Of a stretch of DNA of 64,000 nucleotides, positions 36,014 through 46,207 are shown piece by piece. How positions within the stretch are numbered: the first letter of the stretch is position 1; each line of letters opens with the position of its first letter. The notes under the pieces were generated by a model. The model was not told the origin of the DNA. It ran no database searches and saw only the letters and a program-made list of their open reading frames with translations. The position numbers and the translations under genes are program-made. Source of the stretch: Azospirillum lipoferum (GTDB taxonomy: Bacteria > Pseudomonadota > Alphaproteobacteria > Azospirillales > Azospirillaceae). The stretch spans positions 84,918 to 148,917 of the forward strand of contig NZ_JALJXJ010000019.1 in assembly GCF_024170005.1 (NCBI RefSeq), in the 5' to 3' direction.

Positions 36014-37704
36014 AGATCGCCCCGGGTGGGCAGAGGGCGAGAAAAAGCGCTTTCCACATTTTGCCCGGCTGGCCGCTGCTCGTCGGGCTGATCGTCCTTC
36101 TGCCCGTGCTGCGCCTGTTGTGGGAGGCCGGCGACGCCGCGGTGCTGACCCGCGTGCTCGATTCTCCCGTGACATGGCGGGCCACCACCAACAGCATCGC
36201 CATCGCCGCGGGCGCCACATTGGCCGCAGCACTGATCGGCGGGCCGTTCGCCCTGCTGATCGGGCTGACGAACTTGCGCGCCCGCACTGCGACGACCTTC
36301 GCCCTGATCCTGCCGCTGATGATCCCGCCGCAGATCGTGGCGATGGCCTGGACCCATCTCGCCGGGTCGGGCAGCCCGATCCTGAAGCCGCTCGGCCTCG
36401 CTCCGCCGGTCGGCACGGCGAACCCGGTGCAGTCCTCCGCGGGAATGATCCTGGTGATGGGGATCGAGCATGCGCCGCTGGTCTTCCTCGCCCTGCGGGC
36501 CGCACTGCGGGCGATTCCCGGCGACGTGCTGGAAGCGGCGCGGGCGTCGGGGGCCGGACCGTGGCGGGCGGTGCGCGGCGTGGTGCTGCCGCTCTGCCTG
36601 CCGGGGCTGATCGCCGGGTTGGCCATGGCCTTCGTCGCGGCTCTGGGAAATTTCGGGGTGCCGGCGCTGCTCGGCGTGCCGGCCGGCATTCCGATGCTGC
36701 CGACGCTGATCTACCGGCGGCTGGCCGGCTTCGGACCGTCCGCCCTGCCGGAAGTGGCGGTGCTGGCGGCGCTGATCGGCCTCGTCGCCTGTTTGGGCAT
36801 CGCCCTCCAGACCATCCTGCAGGCGCGCATCGCCAGCCGCCTGCCCGGCGGCGCCCGGCCGCTGGCGCCGGTGCCGCTCGGGCGCGCCCGCATGACCGTG
36901 GAACTGCTTGCCTGGGGTGTGCTGGCACTGCTGGTCGCAGCGCCGCTGACCGCGCTGCTGGCGACCAGCCTCGTCAGCGTCTATGGCCTGCCGATCGGCT
37001 TCGGCACGCTGACGCTGGCCCATTACCGCGAGGTGCTGGCGCTCGATCAGGTCGGACGGGCCTTTGCCAATTCGCTGCTGCTGTCGGGATCGGCGGCGGC
37101 GCTGCTCGCCCTGCTGGCGGTGCCGCTGGCCCATGCCATGGCGCTGGGCGGCGGAACCGGGCGGATCGCACGGGCGGTCGGCGTGCTGGTGGAACTGCCG
37201 CATGCCGTGCCGGGGGTGGTGCTGGGCATCGGCTGCATCCTGCTGTTCCTGAAGCCGCTGCCGGGGCTGGGCGTCAGCCTCTACGGCACGCTGTGGATCA
37301 TCCTGGCGGCCTATCTGGTCCGCTTCCTGCCGCTGGCCCTGCGGCCGGTGCAGGCGGCCTGCGCGGCGCTCGATCCGGCCGTGGAGGAGGCAGCGCGCGC
37401 GCTGGGGGCCGGACCGCTGCGGCGACTGGTGACGGTGGTGGCGCCGCTGGTCGCCCCGGCGGCGGCGGCCGGCGGGCTGCTGGTCTTCCTGACCGCCTTC
37501 AACGAACTGACCGTCTCCATCCTGCTGTGGTCGCAGGGGCGCGAGACGCTGGGCGTCGTCGTCTATGCGCTGGAGGAGGGCGGCAGCCCGACGCTGGGCG
37601 CCGCCCTTGGCGTCATCGCCATCCTGGTGGTATTGGCCGCGATGGTCGCCGCCGGAGCGCTGGGCCGCCGCCTGCCACTGGGCGTGGTGCCCTGGAAAAA
37701 TTGA
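35971..37704 (+). CDS. Fused double-domain ABC permease (system 2), start uncertain
   Basis: About 577 residues containing two permease halves with roughly twelve helices. EAA loops are EAARASGAGPWRAVRGVVLP and EEAARALGAGPLRRLVTVVA. The architecture matches FbpB and phosphonate AepW/PhnV-like fused permeases. The ATG at 35971 lies inside the palindromic repeat, so the first residues (HPPHPDPLPGG) would be repeat-encoded. TTG 36061 is the next candidate and sits just before the first helix. No ATPase gene follows, so it may share the ATPase at 32840-33904. Confidence 0.8.
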   Translation: MHPPHPDPLPGGEREIAPGGQRARKSAFHILPGWPLLVGLIVLLPVLRLLWEAGDAAVLTRVLDSPVTWRATTNSIAIAAGATLAAALIGGPFALLIGLTNLRARTATTFALILPLMIPPQIVAMAWTHLAGSGSPILKPLGLAPPVGTANPVQSSAGMILVMGIEHAPLVFLALRAALRAIPGDVLEAARASGAGPWRAVRGVVLPLCLPGLIAGLAMAFVAALGNFGVPALLGVPAGIPMLPTLIYRRLAGFGPSALPEVAVLAALIGLVACLGIALQTILQARIASRLPGGARPLAPVPLGRARMTVELLAWGVLALLVAAPLTALLATSLVSVYGLPIGFGTLTLAHYREVLALDQVGRAFANSLLLSGSAAALLALLAVPLAHAMALGGGTGRIARAVGVLVELPHAVPGVVLGIGCILLFLKPLPGLGVSLYGTLWIILAAYLVRFLPLALRPVQAACAALDPAVEEAARALGAGPLRRLVTVVAPLVAPAAAAGGLLVFLTAFNELTVSILLWSQGRETLGVVVYALEEGGSPTLGAALGVIAILVVLAAMVAAGALGRRLPLGVVPWKN

Positions 37705-37722
37705 GGGGACGGGGGTGAGACA

Positions 37723-38739
37723 TCAGGCCGGCAGGCCCGCCGCCTTGCGCACCGCTTCCAGCACGCTCAGCACGTCGCGCGCCTGCTCGGCGGTCACCGG
37801 CAGCGGAGCGCCGTCGAGGATGGCCGCCGCCACGCCGCGGTAGAAGGCGGGATAGTCGCCGGGGATGGTCTCCACCCGGCGTTCCGTGCCGTCGGCCTTG
37901 ACCAGCAGGGCATGGTTCTCCGGCTCGTCGACACCCCAGCCGGCTTCGGTCGGCAGGCCGCCGGCACGCAGGGCCGCCTCCTGCCCGTCCATGCCGTACT
38001 TGAGGAAGCTGCCGCCGTCGCCATGCAGCTGGAAGCGCGGACCCGGTCGGCAGACCACCGTTCCGCAATGCAGGATCGCCCGCATCGGCCCATAGCCGAG
38101 CACGATGTGGAACCAGTCGTCGACCTGCGCGTCCGGCCGCTGGGCGCCGACGTCGGCGAGGACGCGGTCGGGCATGCCGAACAGGGTCAGCGCCTGATCG
38201 ATCAGGTGGGCGCCCAGGTCGAACAGCACGCCAGAGCCGGCCAGCGTCTGCTCGCGCCAGCCCTGCTTGATCTGCGGGCGGAAACGGTCGTAATGCGCCT
38301 CGTAATGATAGGGGCGGCCGATCTCGCCCGCCTCCAGGCAGGCGCGCAGGGTCAGGAAGTCGTTGTCCCAGCGCCGGTTGTGGAAGACGGACAGCAGCCG
38401 GCCCTGCCGCTTGGCCAGCTCGATCAGCTCGTCGGCCTCCGCCGCGCTGGTCGCCACCGGCTTGTCGATCACCACATGCTTGCCGGCCAGCAGAGCCGCG
38501 CGGGCCAGCGGGGCATGGCTGGTGTTGGGGGTGGCGATCACCACGAGGTCGATGGCGGGATCGGCGATCACCGCCTCGGCCGTCGTCGCCTCGGCCCCCG
38601 GCACGCTGCGGCGGATGTCGTCGATGCGCGAACTGGCGACCGCCGTCAGGCGCAGGCGCGGTTCGCTCCGGATCAGCGGCGCGTGGAACACCGACCCGGC
38701 AAGGCCGAAGCCCAGCAGACCGACCGACAGGCTCTTCAT
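37723..38739 (-). CDS. Gfo/Idh/MocA-family NAD(P)-dependent oxidoreductase
   Basis: A 338-residue cytoplasmic dehydrogenase. It has a Rossmann motif GLLGFGLAGSVFHAPLI, family block EKP-type KHVVIDKPVATSAAEADELI with the catalytic Lys, and a C-terminal alpha/beta domain with GSGVLFDLGAHLIDQALTLF (catalytic His region). It resembles YdgJ/GfoA-type sugar or polyol oxidoreductases. It is divergent from the sugar-permease operon and converges with the fused permease. Confidence 0.9.
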   Translation of the reverse strand: MKSLSVGLLGFGLAGSVFHAPLIRSEPRLRLTAVASSRIDDIRRSVPGAEATTAEAVIADPAIDLVVIATPNTSHAPLARAALLAGKHVVIDKPVATSAAEADELIELAKRQGRLLSVFHNRRWDNDFLTLRACLEAGEIGRPYHYEAHYDRFRPQIKQGWREQTLAGSGVLFDLGAHLIDQALTLFGMPDRVLADVGAQRPDAQVDDWFHIVLGYGPMRAILHCGTVVCRPGPRFQLHGDGGSFLKYGMDGQEAALRAGGLPTEAGWGVDEPENHALLVKADGTERRVETIPGDYPAFYRGVAAAILDGAPLPVTAEQARDVLSVLEAVRKAAGLPA

Positions 38740-38872
38740 CGTCTTGGGTCCTCTTCCCGAAAATCTTGCCCCGCGGGCATATCGCTCAACAGACCATGGC
38801 GTCCACCCGGCCCCGGCGCAACAGCGACCGCATCGGCATAGCATCGTCCTGGCCGGTCGGGCGGCCCTCTGT

Positions 38873-38929
38873 GTAACGGTTGCGTAACAACGCTGGCGCC
38901 GGGAAAGCGCCGCGTTACCAAATTGTCCG
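38873..38929 (+). promoter_or_regulatory. GTAAC box of the sugar-permease operon
   Basis: GTAACGGTTGCGTAACA (38873-38889) holds two GTAAC units 11 bp apart, then 24 bp later GTTACCAAATTGTCCG (38914-38929) holds the inverse unit. The identical arrangement with the same spacing occurs at 49503-49559 before the sugar-binding-protein gene. It is probably a site for the linked OmpR-family regulator. The gap 38740-39035 holds nothing else I can identify. Confidence 0.75.
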
Positions 38930-39035
38930 CCCGGCACATCATCGGCGGCGTACAGTGACCGCCAAGCGAACGACCGCCGGACGAGCGACCTTGCCGCGGC
39001 GGTCCAACAGCAACGCGTCACGGGAGGGAACCGAC

Positions 39036-39095
39036 ATGCGCGACCTGCATCCGTGTGCGAAGCCGGCCCAAAGCCCGCCGAGTATCGCACCATGA
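39036..39095 (+). CDS. 19-codon leader peptide ahead of sugar permease
   Basis: A short frame MRDLHPCAKPAQSPPSIAP with a strong ribosome site (GGGAGGGA seven bases before ATG 39036). Its TGA overlaps the permease ATG as ATGA, so translation of the peptide could feed ribosomes to the permease. No conserved motif is recognised, and it could simply be a translational-coupling device. Confidence 0.4.
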   Translation: MRDLHPCAKPAQSPPSIAP

Positions 39096-40051
39096 CCTTG
39101 CAGACCCCATCCTACCGGCCGGCAGCCGGGGAAGAGGCCGCCCCCAGCAGCGCCACCCCACACAAGATCGGCGGGCTGCGTGCGCTGGCTCAGCGGCATC
39201 TGTCGAAGCTGGTGGTCGCCCCGTCCTTCGCGGCGATCCTGCTGTTCGTCTACGGCTTCATCGTCTGGACGGTCTATATCAGCTTCACCAATTCCAGGAT
39301 GCTGCCGTCTTACGAGTTGGTCGGCGCCGACGCCTTCGCCAAGCTGTGGCGGATCGAGCGCTGGTACGTCGCCATCGAGAATCTGCTGATCTTCGGCGGT
39401 CTGTTCATCGGCATCAGCCTGATCGTCGGCATCCTGCTGGCGGTGCTGCTCGACCAGCGCATCCGCGGCGAAGGGGCGTTGCGCACCATCTATCTCTACC
39501 CGATGGCGCTCAGCTTCATCGTCACCGGCACCGCCTGGAAATGGATCCTCAATCCCGGCATCGGCATCCAGCAGTTCGTCCGCGACCTGGGCTTTCCCGG
39601 CTTCACCTTCGACTGGATCGTCCAGCAGGACACCGCCGTCTACACGCTGGTGATCGCCGCGGTCTGGCAAAGCTCCGGCTTCGTGATGGCGCTGTTCCTG
39701 GCGGCACTGCGCGGCGTCGATCAGGAGATCATCAAGGCCGCCTATCTCGACGGCGCCAGCCTGCCGCGCATCTATTGGGGCATCGTCCTGCCGTCGATCC
39801 GGCCGGTGTTCATGAGCGCCTTCGTCATCCTCGCCCACCTCGCGGTCAAGAGCTACGACCTCGTGGTGGCGCTGACCGGCGGCGGTCCCGGCTATGCGTC
39901 CGACCTGCCGGCGACCTTCATGTACGAGATGACCTTCCGCCGCAACCAGATCGCCATCGGCTCGGCCAGCGCGCTGATGATGCTGGCGACCGTGGTGGCG
40001 ATCATCGTGCCCTACCTCTATTCCGAACTGAAGGGAGGCAAGCGTGTCTAG
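39092..40051 (+). CDS. Sugar ABC transporter permease (GtsB/MalF-type)
   Basis: A 319-residue inner-membrane subunit with six helices and an EAA loop (IKAAYLDGASLPRIYWGIVL). The block IYLYPMALSFIVTGTAWKWI is typical of glucose/mannose importers. The long N-terminal cytoplasmic leader is Ala/Pro-rich. It overlaps the leader peptide upstream and the second permease downstream (GTGTCTAG). The binding protein of the system is encoded 10 kb away. Confidence 0.92.
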   Translation: MTLQTPSYRPAAGEEAAPSSATPHKIGGLRALAQRHLSKLVVAPSFAAILLFVYGFIVWTVYISFTNSRMLPSYELVGADAFAKLWRIERWYVAIENLLIFGGLFIGISLIVGILLAVLLDQRIRGEGALRTIYLYPMALSFIVTGTAWKWILNPGIGIQQFVRDLGFPGFTFDWIVQQDTAVYTLVIAAVWQSSGFVMALFLAALRGVDQEIIKAAYLDGASLPRIYWGIVLPSIRPVFMSAFVILAHLAVKSYDLVVALTGGGPGYASDLPATFMYEMTFRRNQIAIGSASALMMLATVVAIIVPYLYSELKGGKRV

Positions 40052-40934
40052 CCTGACCTCCGCCCTGCCGCCGGCGCAGGGCACCGGCGCCCGCATCGCC
40101 CGCTGGGGCCTGTACCTGATCCTCCTGCTGTTCGCGGCCTATTACCTGCTACCGCTGCTGCTGATGATCACCACCTCCTTCAAGAGCCCGGAGGAGATCC
40201 GCACCGGATCGCTGCTGTCGCTGCCGCGCGATTTCAGCCTGGATGCCTGGACCTATGCCTGGAACCGCGCCTGCATCGGCGCCGACTGCCGCGGCATGGC
40301 GCCCTATTTCCTGAATTCCCTGGTCATCGTCGGGCCGGCGGTCGTCATCTCCACCTTCTTCGGGGCGCTGAACGGCTATGCCCTGACCAAGTGGCGGTTC
40401 CGCGGCGCCAACGTCGTCTTCGGCATGATCCTGTTCGGCAGCTTCCTGCCGTCGCAGGTGATCCTGCTGCCCATGGCGCAGACGCTGGGCTTCCTTGGGC
40501 TGGCCGGCAGTGCCGGCGGGCTGATCCTGGTCCATGTGGTGTACGGCCTCGCCTTCACCACCCTGTTCTTCCGCAATTACTACGTCAGCATCCCCGACGA
40601 TCTGGTGAAGGCTGCGACCATCGACGGCGCCGGCTTCTTCCAGATCTTCACCAGGATCATGCTGCCGCTGTCGCTGCCGATCCTGGTGGTGACGATCATC
40701 TGGCAGTTCACCCAGATCTGGAACGACTTCCTGTTCGGGGCGTCCTTCGCGGCGGGCGGCGCCCAGCCGGTGACGGTCGCGCTGAACAACCTCGTCAACA
40801 CCACCACCGGCGTGAAGCAGTACAACGTCGACATGGCGGCGGCGATGATCGCCGGCCTGCCCACCCTCGTCGTCTATGTGCTCGCCGGCAAATACTTCAT
40901 CCGCGGTCTGACCGCCGGCTCCGTCAAGGGGTGA
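40044..40934 (+). CDS. Sugar ABC transporter permease (GtsC/MalG-type)
   Basis: A 296-residue permease starting with GTG 40044, which follows AAGGGAGGCAAGC and overlaps the previous stop by 8 bases. It has six helices, the MalG-type entry block PLLLMITTSFKSPEEI, the EAA loop VKAATIDGAGFFQIFTRIML and the TQIWNDFLFG motif common in glucose importers. It partners the preceding permease. Confidence 0.93.
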   Translation: MSSLTSALPPAQGTGARIARWGLYLILLLFAAYYLLPLLLMITTSFKSPEEIRTGSLLSLPRDFSLDAWTYAWNRACIGADCRGMAPYFLNSLVIVGPAVVISTFFGALNGYALTKWRFRGANVVFGMILFGSFLPSQVILLPMAQTLGFLGLAGSAGGLILVHVVYGLAFTTLFFRNYYVSIPDDLVKAATIDGAGFFQIFTRIMLPLSLPILVVTIIWQFTQIWNDFLFGASFAAGGAQPVTVALNNLVNTTTGVKQYNVDMAAAMIAGLPTLVVYVLAGKYFIRGLTAGSVKG

Positions 40935-40941
40935 TCTTCCG

Positions 40942-42051
<1,110 letters not shown>

Positions 42052-42074
42052 GCGTCCGGAGCCCCGGCGATAAT

Positions 42075-42215
42075 CCCCTCTCCCCCCCGGGGAGAGGGTT
42101 AGGGTGAGGGGGTTGCGTTGGGAGGATCTTTAAGAACCGCGCACTCCCCGCTCTCCAAATAATCCACGCTATGCATCCCCCTCACCCCGACCCTCTCCCC
42201 GGGGGGGAGAGGGGG
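42075..42215. repeat. Palindromic intergenic repeat, full copy 2
   Basis: About 141 bp, the same length and arrangement as 35874-36013, with arms CCCCTCTCCCCCCCGGGG and GGGGGGGAGAGGGGG and an internal segment containing GAGGATCT and AATCCACGC. It lies in the 293-bp gap 42052-42344 between the sugar ATPase and the oxidoreductase operon. The rest of that gap shows only leader sequence. Confidence 0.85.
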
Positions 42216-42344
42216 ATTTTTTCCGACCCAGCGTGATTTCCAGCGTCGCTGACGGTTAACAGGCCGGCTCAATCCGCCCGCAAGGCGGGGGCCGGCCGTG
42301 GTCTGCCGTCGGGCAGGACCCGTTCCGACATGGGGAATGCGCTG

Positions 42345-42875
42345 ATGAACTTCACCATCAATGGGCAAAGCGTCGAGGTCGAGGCGGACATCCGCAGCTC
42401 GCTGCTCGACCTCCTCCGCAACAGTTTGGGATTTACCGGGACCAAGAAAGGCTGCGACCAGGGCGCCTGCGGCGCCTGCACCGTTCTGGTCGACGGCGAA
42501 CGCATCAATTCCTGTCTGGCGCTGGCGGTCCAGTACCAGGGCCGCAGCATCACCACCGTCGAAGGGCTCGGCATCGACGGCGCCCTGCATCCGTTGCAGC
42601 AGGCCTTCGTCGAGCATGACGGCTTCCAATGCGGCTATTGCACGCCCGGCCAGCTCTGTTCCGCCGTCGGCATGGCGGGCGAGATCGAACGCAACATCCC
42701 GAGCGTGGTCACCGCCGACCTTGCGGCGGACAGCGTCGCCATCGACGAGAGGGAACTGCGCGAACGCATGAGCGGCAATCTCTGCCGCTGCGGCGCCTAC
42801 AACGGCATCATCGAGGCCATCTCGGAAACGCTGGTCAAGACGCCGGCCTCATCCCAGGAGAGGGTACGGGCATGA
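42345..42875 (+). CDS. paoA: Aldehyde oxidoreductase, [2Fe-2S] subunit
   Basis: The iron-sulphur subunit of a xanthine-oxidase-family molybdenum enzyme. The 176 residues contain the plant-ferredoxin-like cluster site (CDQGACGACTVLVDGERINS with C following) and the second site (CGYCTPGQLC and CRCGAY). Start ATG 42345 has GGGGA eight bases upstream; ATG 42330 in the same frame is an alternative. Unlike E. coli PaoA no Tat leader is seen, so the complex is probably cytoplasmic. Confidence 0.9.
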   Translation: MNFTINGQSVEVEADIRSSLLDLLRNSLGFTGTKKGCDQGACGACTVLVDGERINSCLALAVQYQGRSITTVEGLGIDGALHPLQQAFVEHDGFQCGYCTPGQLCSAVGMAGEIERNIPSVVTADLAADSVAIDERELRERMSGNLCRCGAYNGIIEAISETLVKTPASSQERVRA

Positions 42876-43861
42876 ACCCCTTCACCTATGAACGGGCCTC
42901 GGACGCGCCGGCCGCCATCGGACTGGCCAAGGGCAACGCCGTGGCGCGCTATCTCGGTGGCGGCACCAATCTGGTCGATCTGATGCGCGAGACCGTCGAG
43001 CGGCCGGAGATGCTGGTCGACGTCACCGGGTTGCCGGACGGGATCGAGCCCCGCGCCGACGGCGGCCTGCTGATCGGGGCAGCGGCGACCAACACCGCGC
43101 TCGCCGCCGACAGCCATGTGCGCACCCACTACCCGCTCCTCGCCCGCGCGATCCTCGCCGGGGCCAGCGCCCAGATCCGCAACATGGCGACGGTCGGCGG
43201 CAACATCCTGCAACGCACCCGCTGCCGCTATTTCTACGACACGGCGGCGGCCTGCAACAAACGCCAGCCGGGGACCGGCTGCGACGCGCGCGACGGCTTC
43301 AACCGCTACCACGCCATCCTTGGCGCCTCGCCGGCCTGCATCGCCACGCACCCGTCGGACATGTGCGTGGCGCTGGCCGCGCTGGACGCGACGGTGCATC
43401 TGGACGGCCCGGACGGTCCGCGCAGCATCGCGCTTGCCGACCTGCACCGCTTGCCGGGCGACCGGCCGGACATCGAGACGGAGCTGAAACCGGGCGAGCT
43501 GATCACCGCAGTCGAAATCCCGCCCCTGCCCTTCGCCCGCCGCTCGACCTACCGCAAGGTGCGCGACCGCGCGAGCTACGCCTTCGCGCTGGTGTCGGTC
43601 GCCGCCGCCCTCGATCTCGACAACGACGGCACGGTGCGCGACTTGCGGCTGGCGCTCGGCGGCGTCGCCCACAAGCCGTGGCGGGCTTCGGCGGCCGAAG
43701 CCGCGCTGAAGGGCCGGCCGGCCACTCCGGAGAGCTTCCGCGCCGCCGCCGAAGCGGAACTCGCCGCCGCGACCGGGCTCCGCGACAACGCCTTCAAGAT
43801 CGAGCTGGCGAAACGGACGATCGTCGCCGTCCTCGGCAACCTGACAGGAGATGACGCATGA
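42872..43861 (+). CDS. paoB: Aldehyde oxidoreductase, FAD/[4Fe-4S] subunit
   Basis: The 329-residue FAD-binding subunit passes electrons from the iron-sulphur subunit to the acceptor. It has the FAD loop ARYLGGGTNLVDLMRE and IRNMATVGGNI. An insertion with cysteines at 118, 128, 137 and 156 fits the extra [4Fe-4S] cluster of the PaoABC subfamily. ATGA overlaps link it to both neighbours. Confidence 0.92.
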   Translation: MNPFTYERASDAPAAIGLAKGNAVARYLGGGTNLVDLMRETVERPEMLVDVTGLPDGIEPRADGGLLIGAAATNTALAADSHVRTHYPLLARAILAGASAQIRNMATVGGNILQRTRCRYFYDTAAACNKRQPGTGCDARDGFNRYHAILGASPACIATHPSDMCVALAALDATVHLDGPDGPRSIALADLHRLPGDRPDIETELKPGELITAVEIPPLPFARRSTYRKVRDRASYAFALVSVAAALDLDNDGTVRDLRLALGGVAHKPWRASAAEAALKGRPATPESFRAAAEAELAAATGLRDNAFKIELAKRTIVAVLGNLTGDDA

Positions 43862-46167
43862 GCGCGCAATCCGACGCCGCCGCGCCCCAACCAGCCCTGC
43901 CCGGCCGCTGGCAGCCGGCGGTCACGCAGGATCCGATGCTGCGCAAGCATGGCGCCCAGGGATACGGTTCACTGGGCCAGCCGGTCTCGCGCATCGACGG
44001 GCCGTTGAAGGTCCAGGGCAAGGCGCGTTTCGCCGCCGAATTTCCCTATGAGGGCCTCTGCTATGCGGCGCTCGCCTTCAGCACCATCGCGCGCGGGCGG
44101 ATCACGGCGCTCGACACCGCGGCGGCCGAAGCGGCTCCCGGCGTCGTGCTGGTGATGACCCACCGCAACGCACCGCGGATGAAGGCGCCGTCGCTGATGA
44201 TGTCGTCGCCGACCGCCGCCGGGGCAAGCGACCTGCCGGTCATGCAGAATGACGAGATCCATTGGAACGGCCAGCCCATCGCCGTCGTCCTCGCCGAGAC
44301 ACAGGAACAGGCCGATCATGCCGCCTCGCTGGTCACCGCCGACTATGCGCCTCTGCCGGCCGTGACCTCGTTCGACGAGGCCAGGAAGACGCCCCGCCAA
44401 TTGGACAATCTCCTGGGCCAGCCGCCGGTCGTCGAGATCGGCGACGCCGAAGCCGCCCTGAAAGGCGCGGCGGTCCAGGTGGACCAGATCTACCGGACGC
44501 CGCGGCACAACCACAACGCCATCGAGCTGCATGCGGCGACCGTCGCCTGGACCGGCGAAGAGTTGAGGGTGCATGACGCCAGCCAGCTTCTCGACCTGAC
44601 CGCCGGACAGCTGGCCGACATCTTCGGGCTGGAGGCGGACAAGGTCCGCGTCTCCTCCCCCTATGTCGGTGGCGGCTTCGGCGGCAAATGCCTGTGGGAT
44701 CACCAGATCCTGGCCTGCGCCGCCGCGAAACTCGCTGGCCGGCCGGTGCGCATCATGCTGTCGCGCGAGGGGGTGTTCCGCGTGGTCGGCGGCCGGACAC
44801 TGACGGAACAACGAGTGGCGCTCGGCGCCAGTGCCGACGGCAGGCTCGACGCGCTGATCCACACCGGCATCGTGGCGATGACCTCCCACAACTCCTGCCC
44901 CGAACAATTCACCTTCCCGGCCCGCCATCTCTATGCCGCCAAGACCATCCGGCTGGCCCAGGAAGTCGCCGACATGGACATGCTGGCGAACACCTTCATG
45001 CGGGCGCCGGGCGAGTCCGTCGGCACCTTCGCGCTGGAATGCGCGATCGACGAGCTGGCGGAAAAGCTCGGCCTCGATCCCATCGAGCTGCGCCGGCGCA
45101 TCGAGCCGGACAAGGATCCGACCAGCGGCAAGCCCTTCTCCGCCCGCCACCTGATAGACGCCTATGACAAGGGCGCGGAACGGTTCGGCTGGAACCACCG
45201 CAGCCCGACGCCGCGCCAGCGGCGGGGCGGCGAGTGGCTGATCGGCATGGGCTGCGCGACGGCGACCTATCCCTACCACCGCTTCCCCGGCGGTGCGGCG
45301 CGGATCAGGCTGACGGCCGGCGGTCAGGTCACCGTCTCGACGGCGGTGCATGACATGGGCATGGGTACGGCGACGGCGCAGGCCCAGCACATCGCCGCCC
45401 GACTCGGCGTTCCCCTTACCCAAGTCACCTTCGAGTATGGCGACACCAGCCTGCCGCGCGGGGTGATCGCCGGCGGCTCGACGCAGACCGCCTCCATCGG
45501 TGGCGCCGTCATCGCCGCGACGGAGGTCTTCGTCGAGGAGTTGCTGAAGCTCGCCGGCAACGACTCACCGCTGGCCGGCCTGTCGCTGGCCGAGGTCGAG
45601 ACGCGGGACGGCGGCATCGGCCACTGCGACGATGCCGCACGCTTCGAAAGCTACGAATCGATCCTCCGCCGGTCGGGACGCGACGAGCTGGTCTGCGAGG
45701 CCGAAGCCCCGCCGCCGGCGGAGATGGAAGCCTTCTCCATGCACTCCTACGGCGCGCAGTTCTGCGAGGTCCGGGTGAGCGAGGTCACCGGAGAAGTCCG
45801 CGTCTCGCGCTTCCTCGGCTCCTTCGACGCAGGCCGCATCCTGAACGCCAAGACGGCGACCAGCCAGTTCAAGGGCGGCATCATCATGGGGATCGGTCTG
45901 GCGCTGACCGAGGAGACCAACTTCGATCCGCGCACCGGCCGCATCGTCAACGCCTCGCTGGCCGAGTATCACGTGCCGGTGCAGATGGACGTTCCCGCCA
46001 TCGAGATCCTCTACACCGACATCCCCGACCCGCAGGCGCCGATGGGCGCCCGCGGCATCGGCGAGATCGGCATCACCGGCGTGGGTGCCGCCGTCGCCAA
46101 CGCCGTCTACAACGCCACCGGCAAGCGCATCCGCGATCTGCCGATCACGCTCGACAAGCTGATGTGA
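43858..46167 (+). CDS. paoC: Aldehyde oxidoreductase, molybdenum-cofactor subunit
   Basis: The catalytic subunit, 769 residues, of a molybdenum hydroxylase that oxidises aldehydes to acids. Moco-binding and catalytic blocks are present: SSPYVGGGFGGKCLWDHQIL, MRAPGESVGTFALECAIDEL, GGSTQTASIGGAV and the active-site Glu (about 736) in GARGIGEIGITGVGA. It needs MCD-type cofactor insertion, and no XdhC/PaoD chaperone is seen here. Physiological substrate unknown. Confidence 0.94.
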   Translation: MSAQSDAAAPQPALPGRWQPAVTQDPMLRKHGAQGYGSLGQPVSRIDGPLKVQGKARFAAEFPYEGLCYAALAFSTIARGRITALDTAAAEAAPGVVLVMTHRNAPRMKAPSLMMSSPTAAGASDLPVMQNDEIHWNGQPIAVVLAETQEQADHAASLVTADYAPLPAVTSFDEARKTPRQLDNLLGQPPVVEIGDAEAALKGAAVQVDQIYRTPRHNHNAIELHAATVAWTGEELRVHDASQLLDLTAGQLADIFGLEADKVRVSSPYVGGGFGGKCLWDHQILACAAAKLAGRPVRIMLSREGVFRVVGGRTLTEQRVALGASADGRLDALIHTGIVAMTSHNSCPEQFTFPARHLYAAKTIRLAQEVADMDMLANTFMRAPGESVGTFALECAIDELAEKLGLDPIELRRRIEPDKDPTSGKPFSARHLIDAYDKGAERFGWNHRSPTPRQRRGGEWLIGMGCATATYPYHRFPGGAARIRLTAGGQVTVSTAVHDMGMGTATAQAQHIAARLGVPLTQVTFEYGDTSLPRGVIAGGSTQTASIGGAVIAATEVFVEELLKLAGNDSPLAGLSLAEVETRDGGIGHCDDAARFESYESILRRSGRDELVCEAEAPPPAEMEAFSMHSYGAQFCEVRVSEVTGEVRVSRFLGSFDAGRILNAKTATSQFKGGIIMGIGLALTEETNFDPRTGRIVNASLAEYHVPVQMDVPAIEILYTDIPDPQAPMGARGIGEIGITGVGAAVANAVYNATGKRIRDLPITLDKLM

Positions 46168-46207
46168 CGGTCCTCAGGGTTCGATCTGCGAATTCGGTTC
46201 ACAGGTG

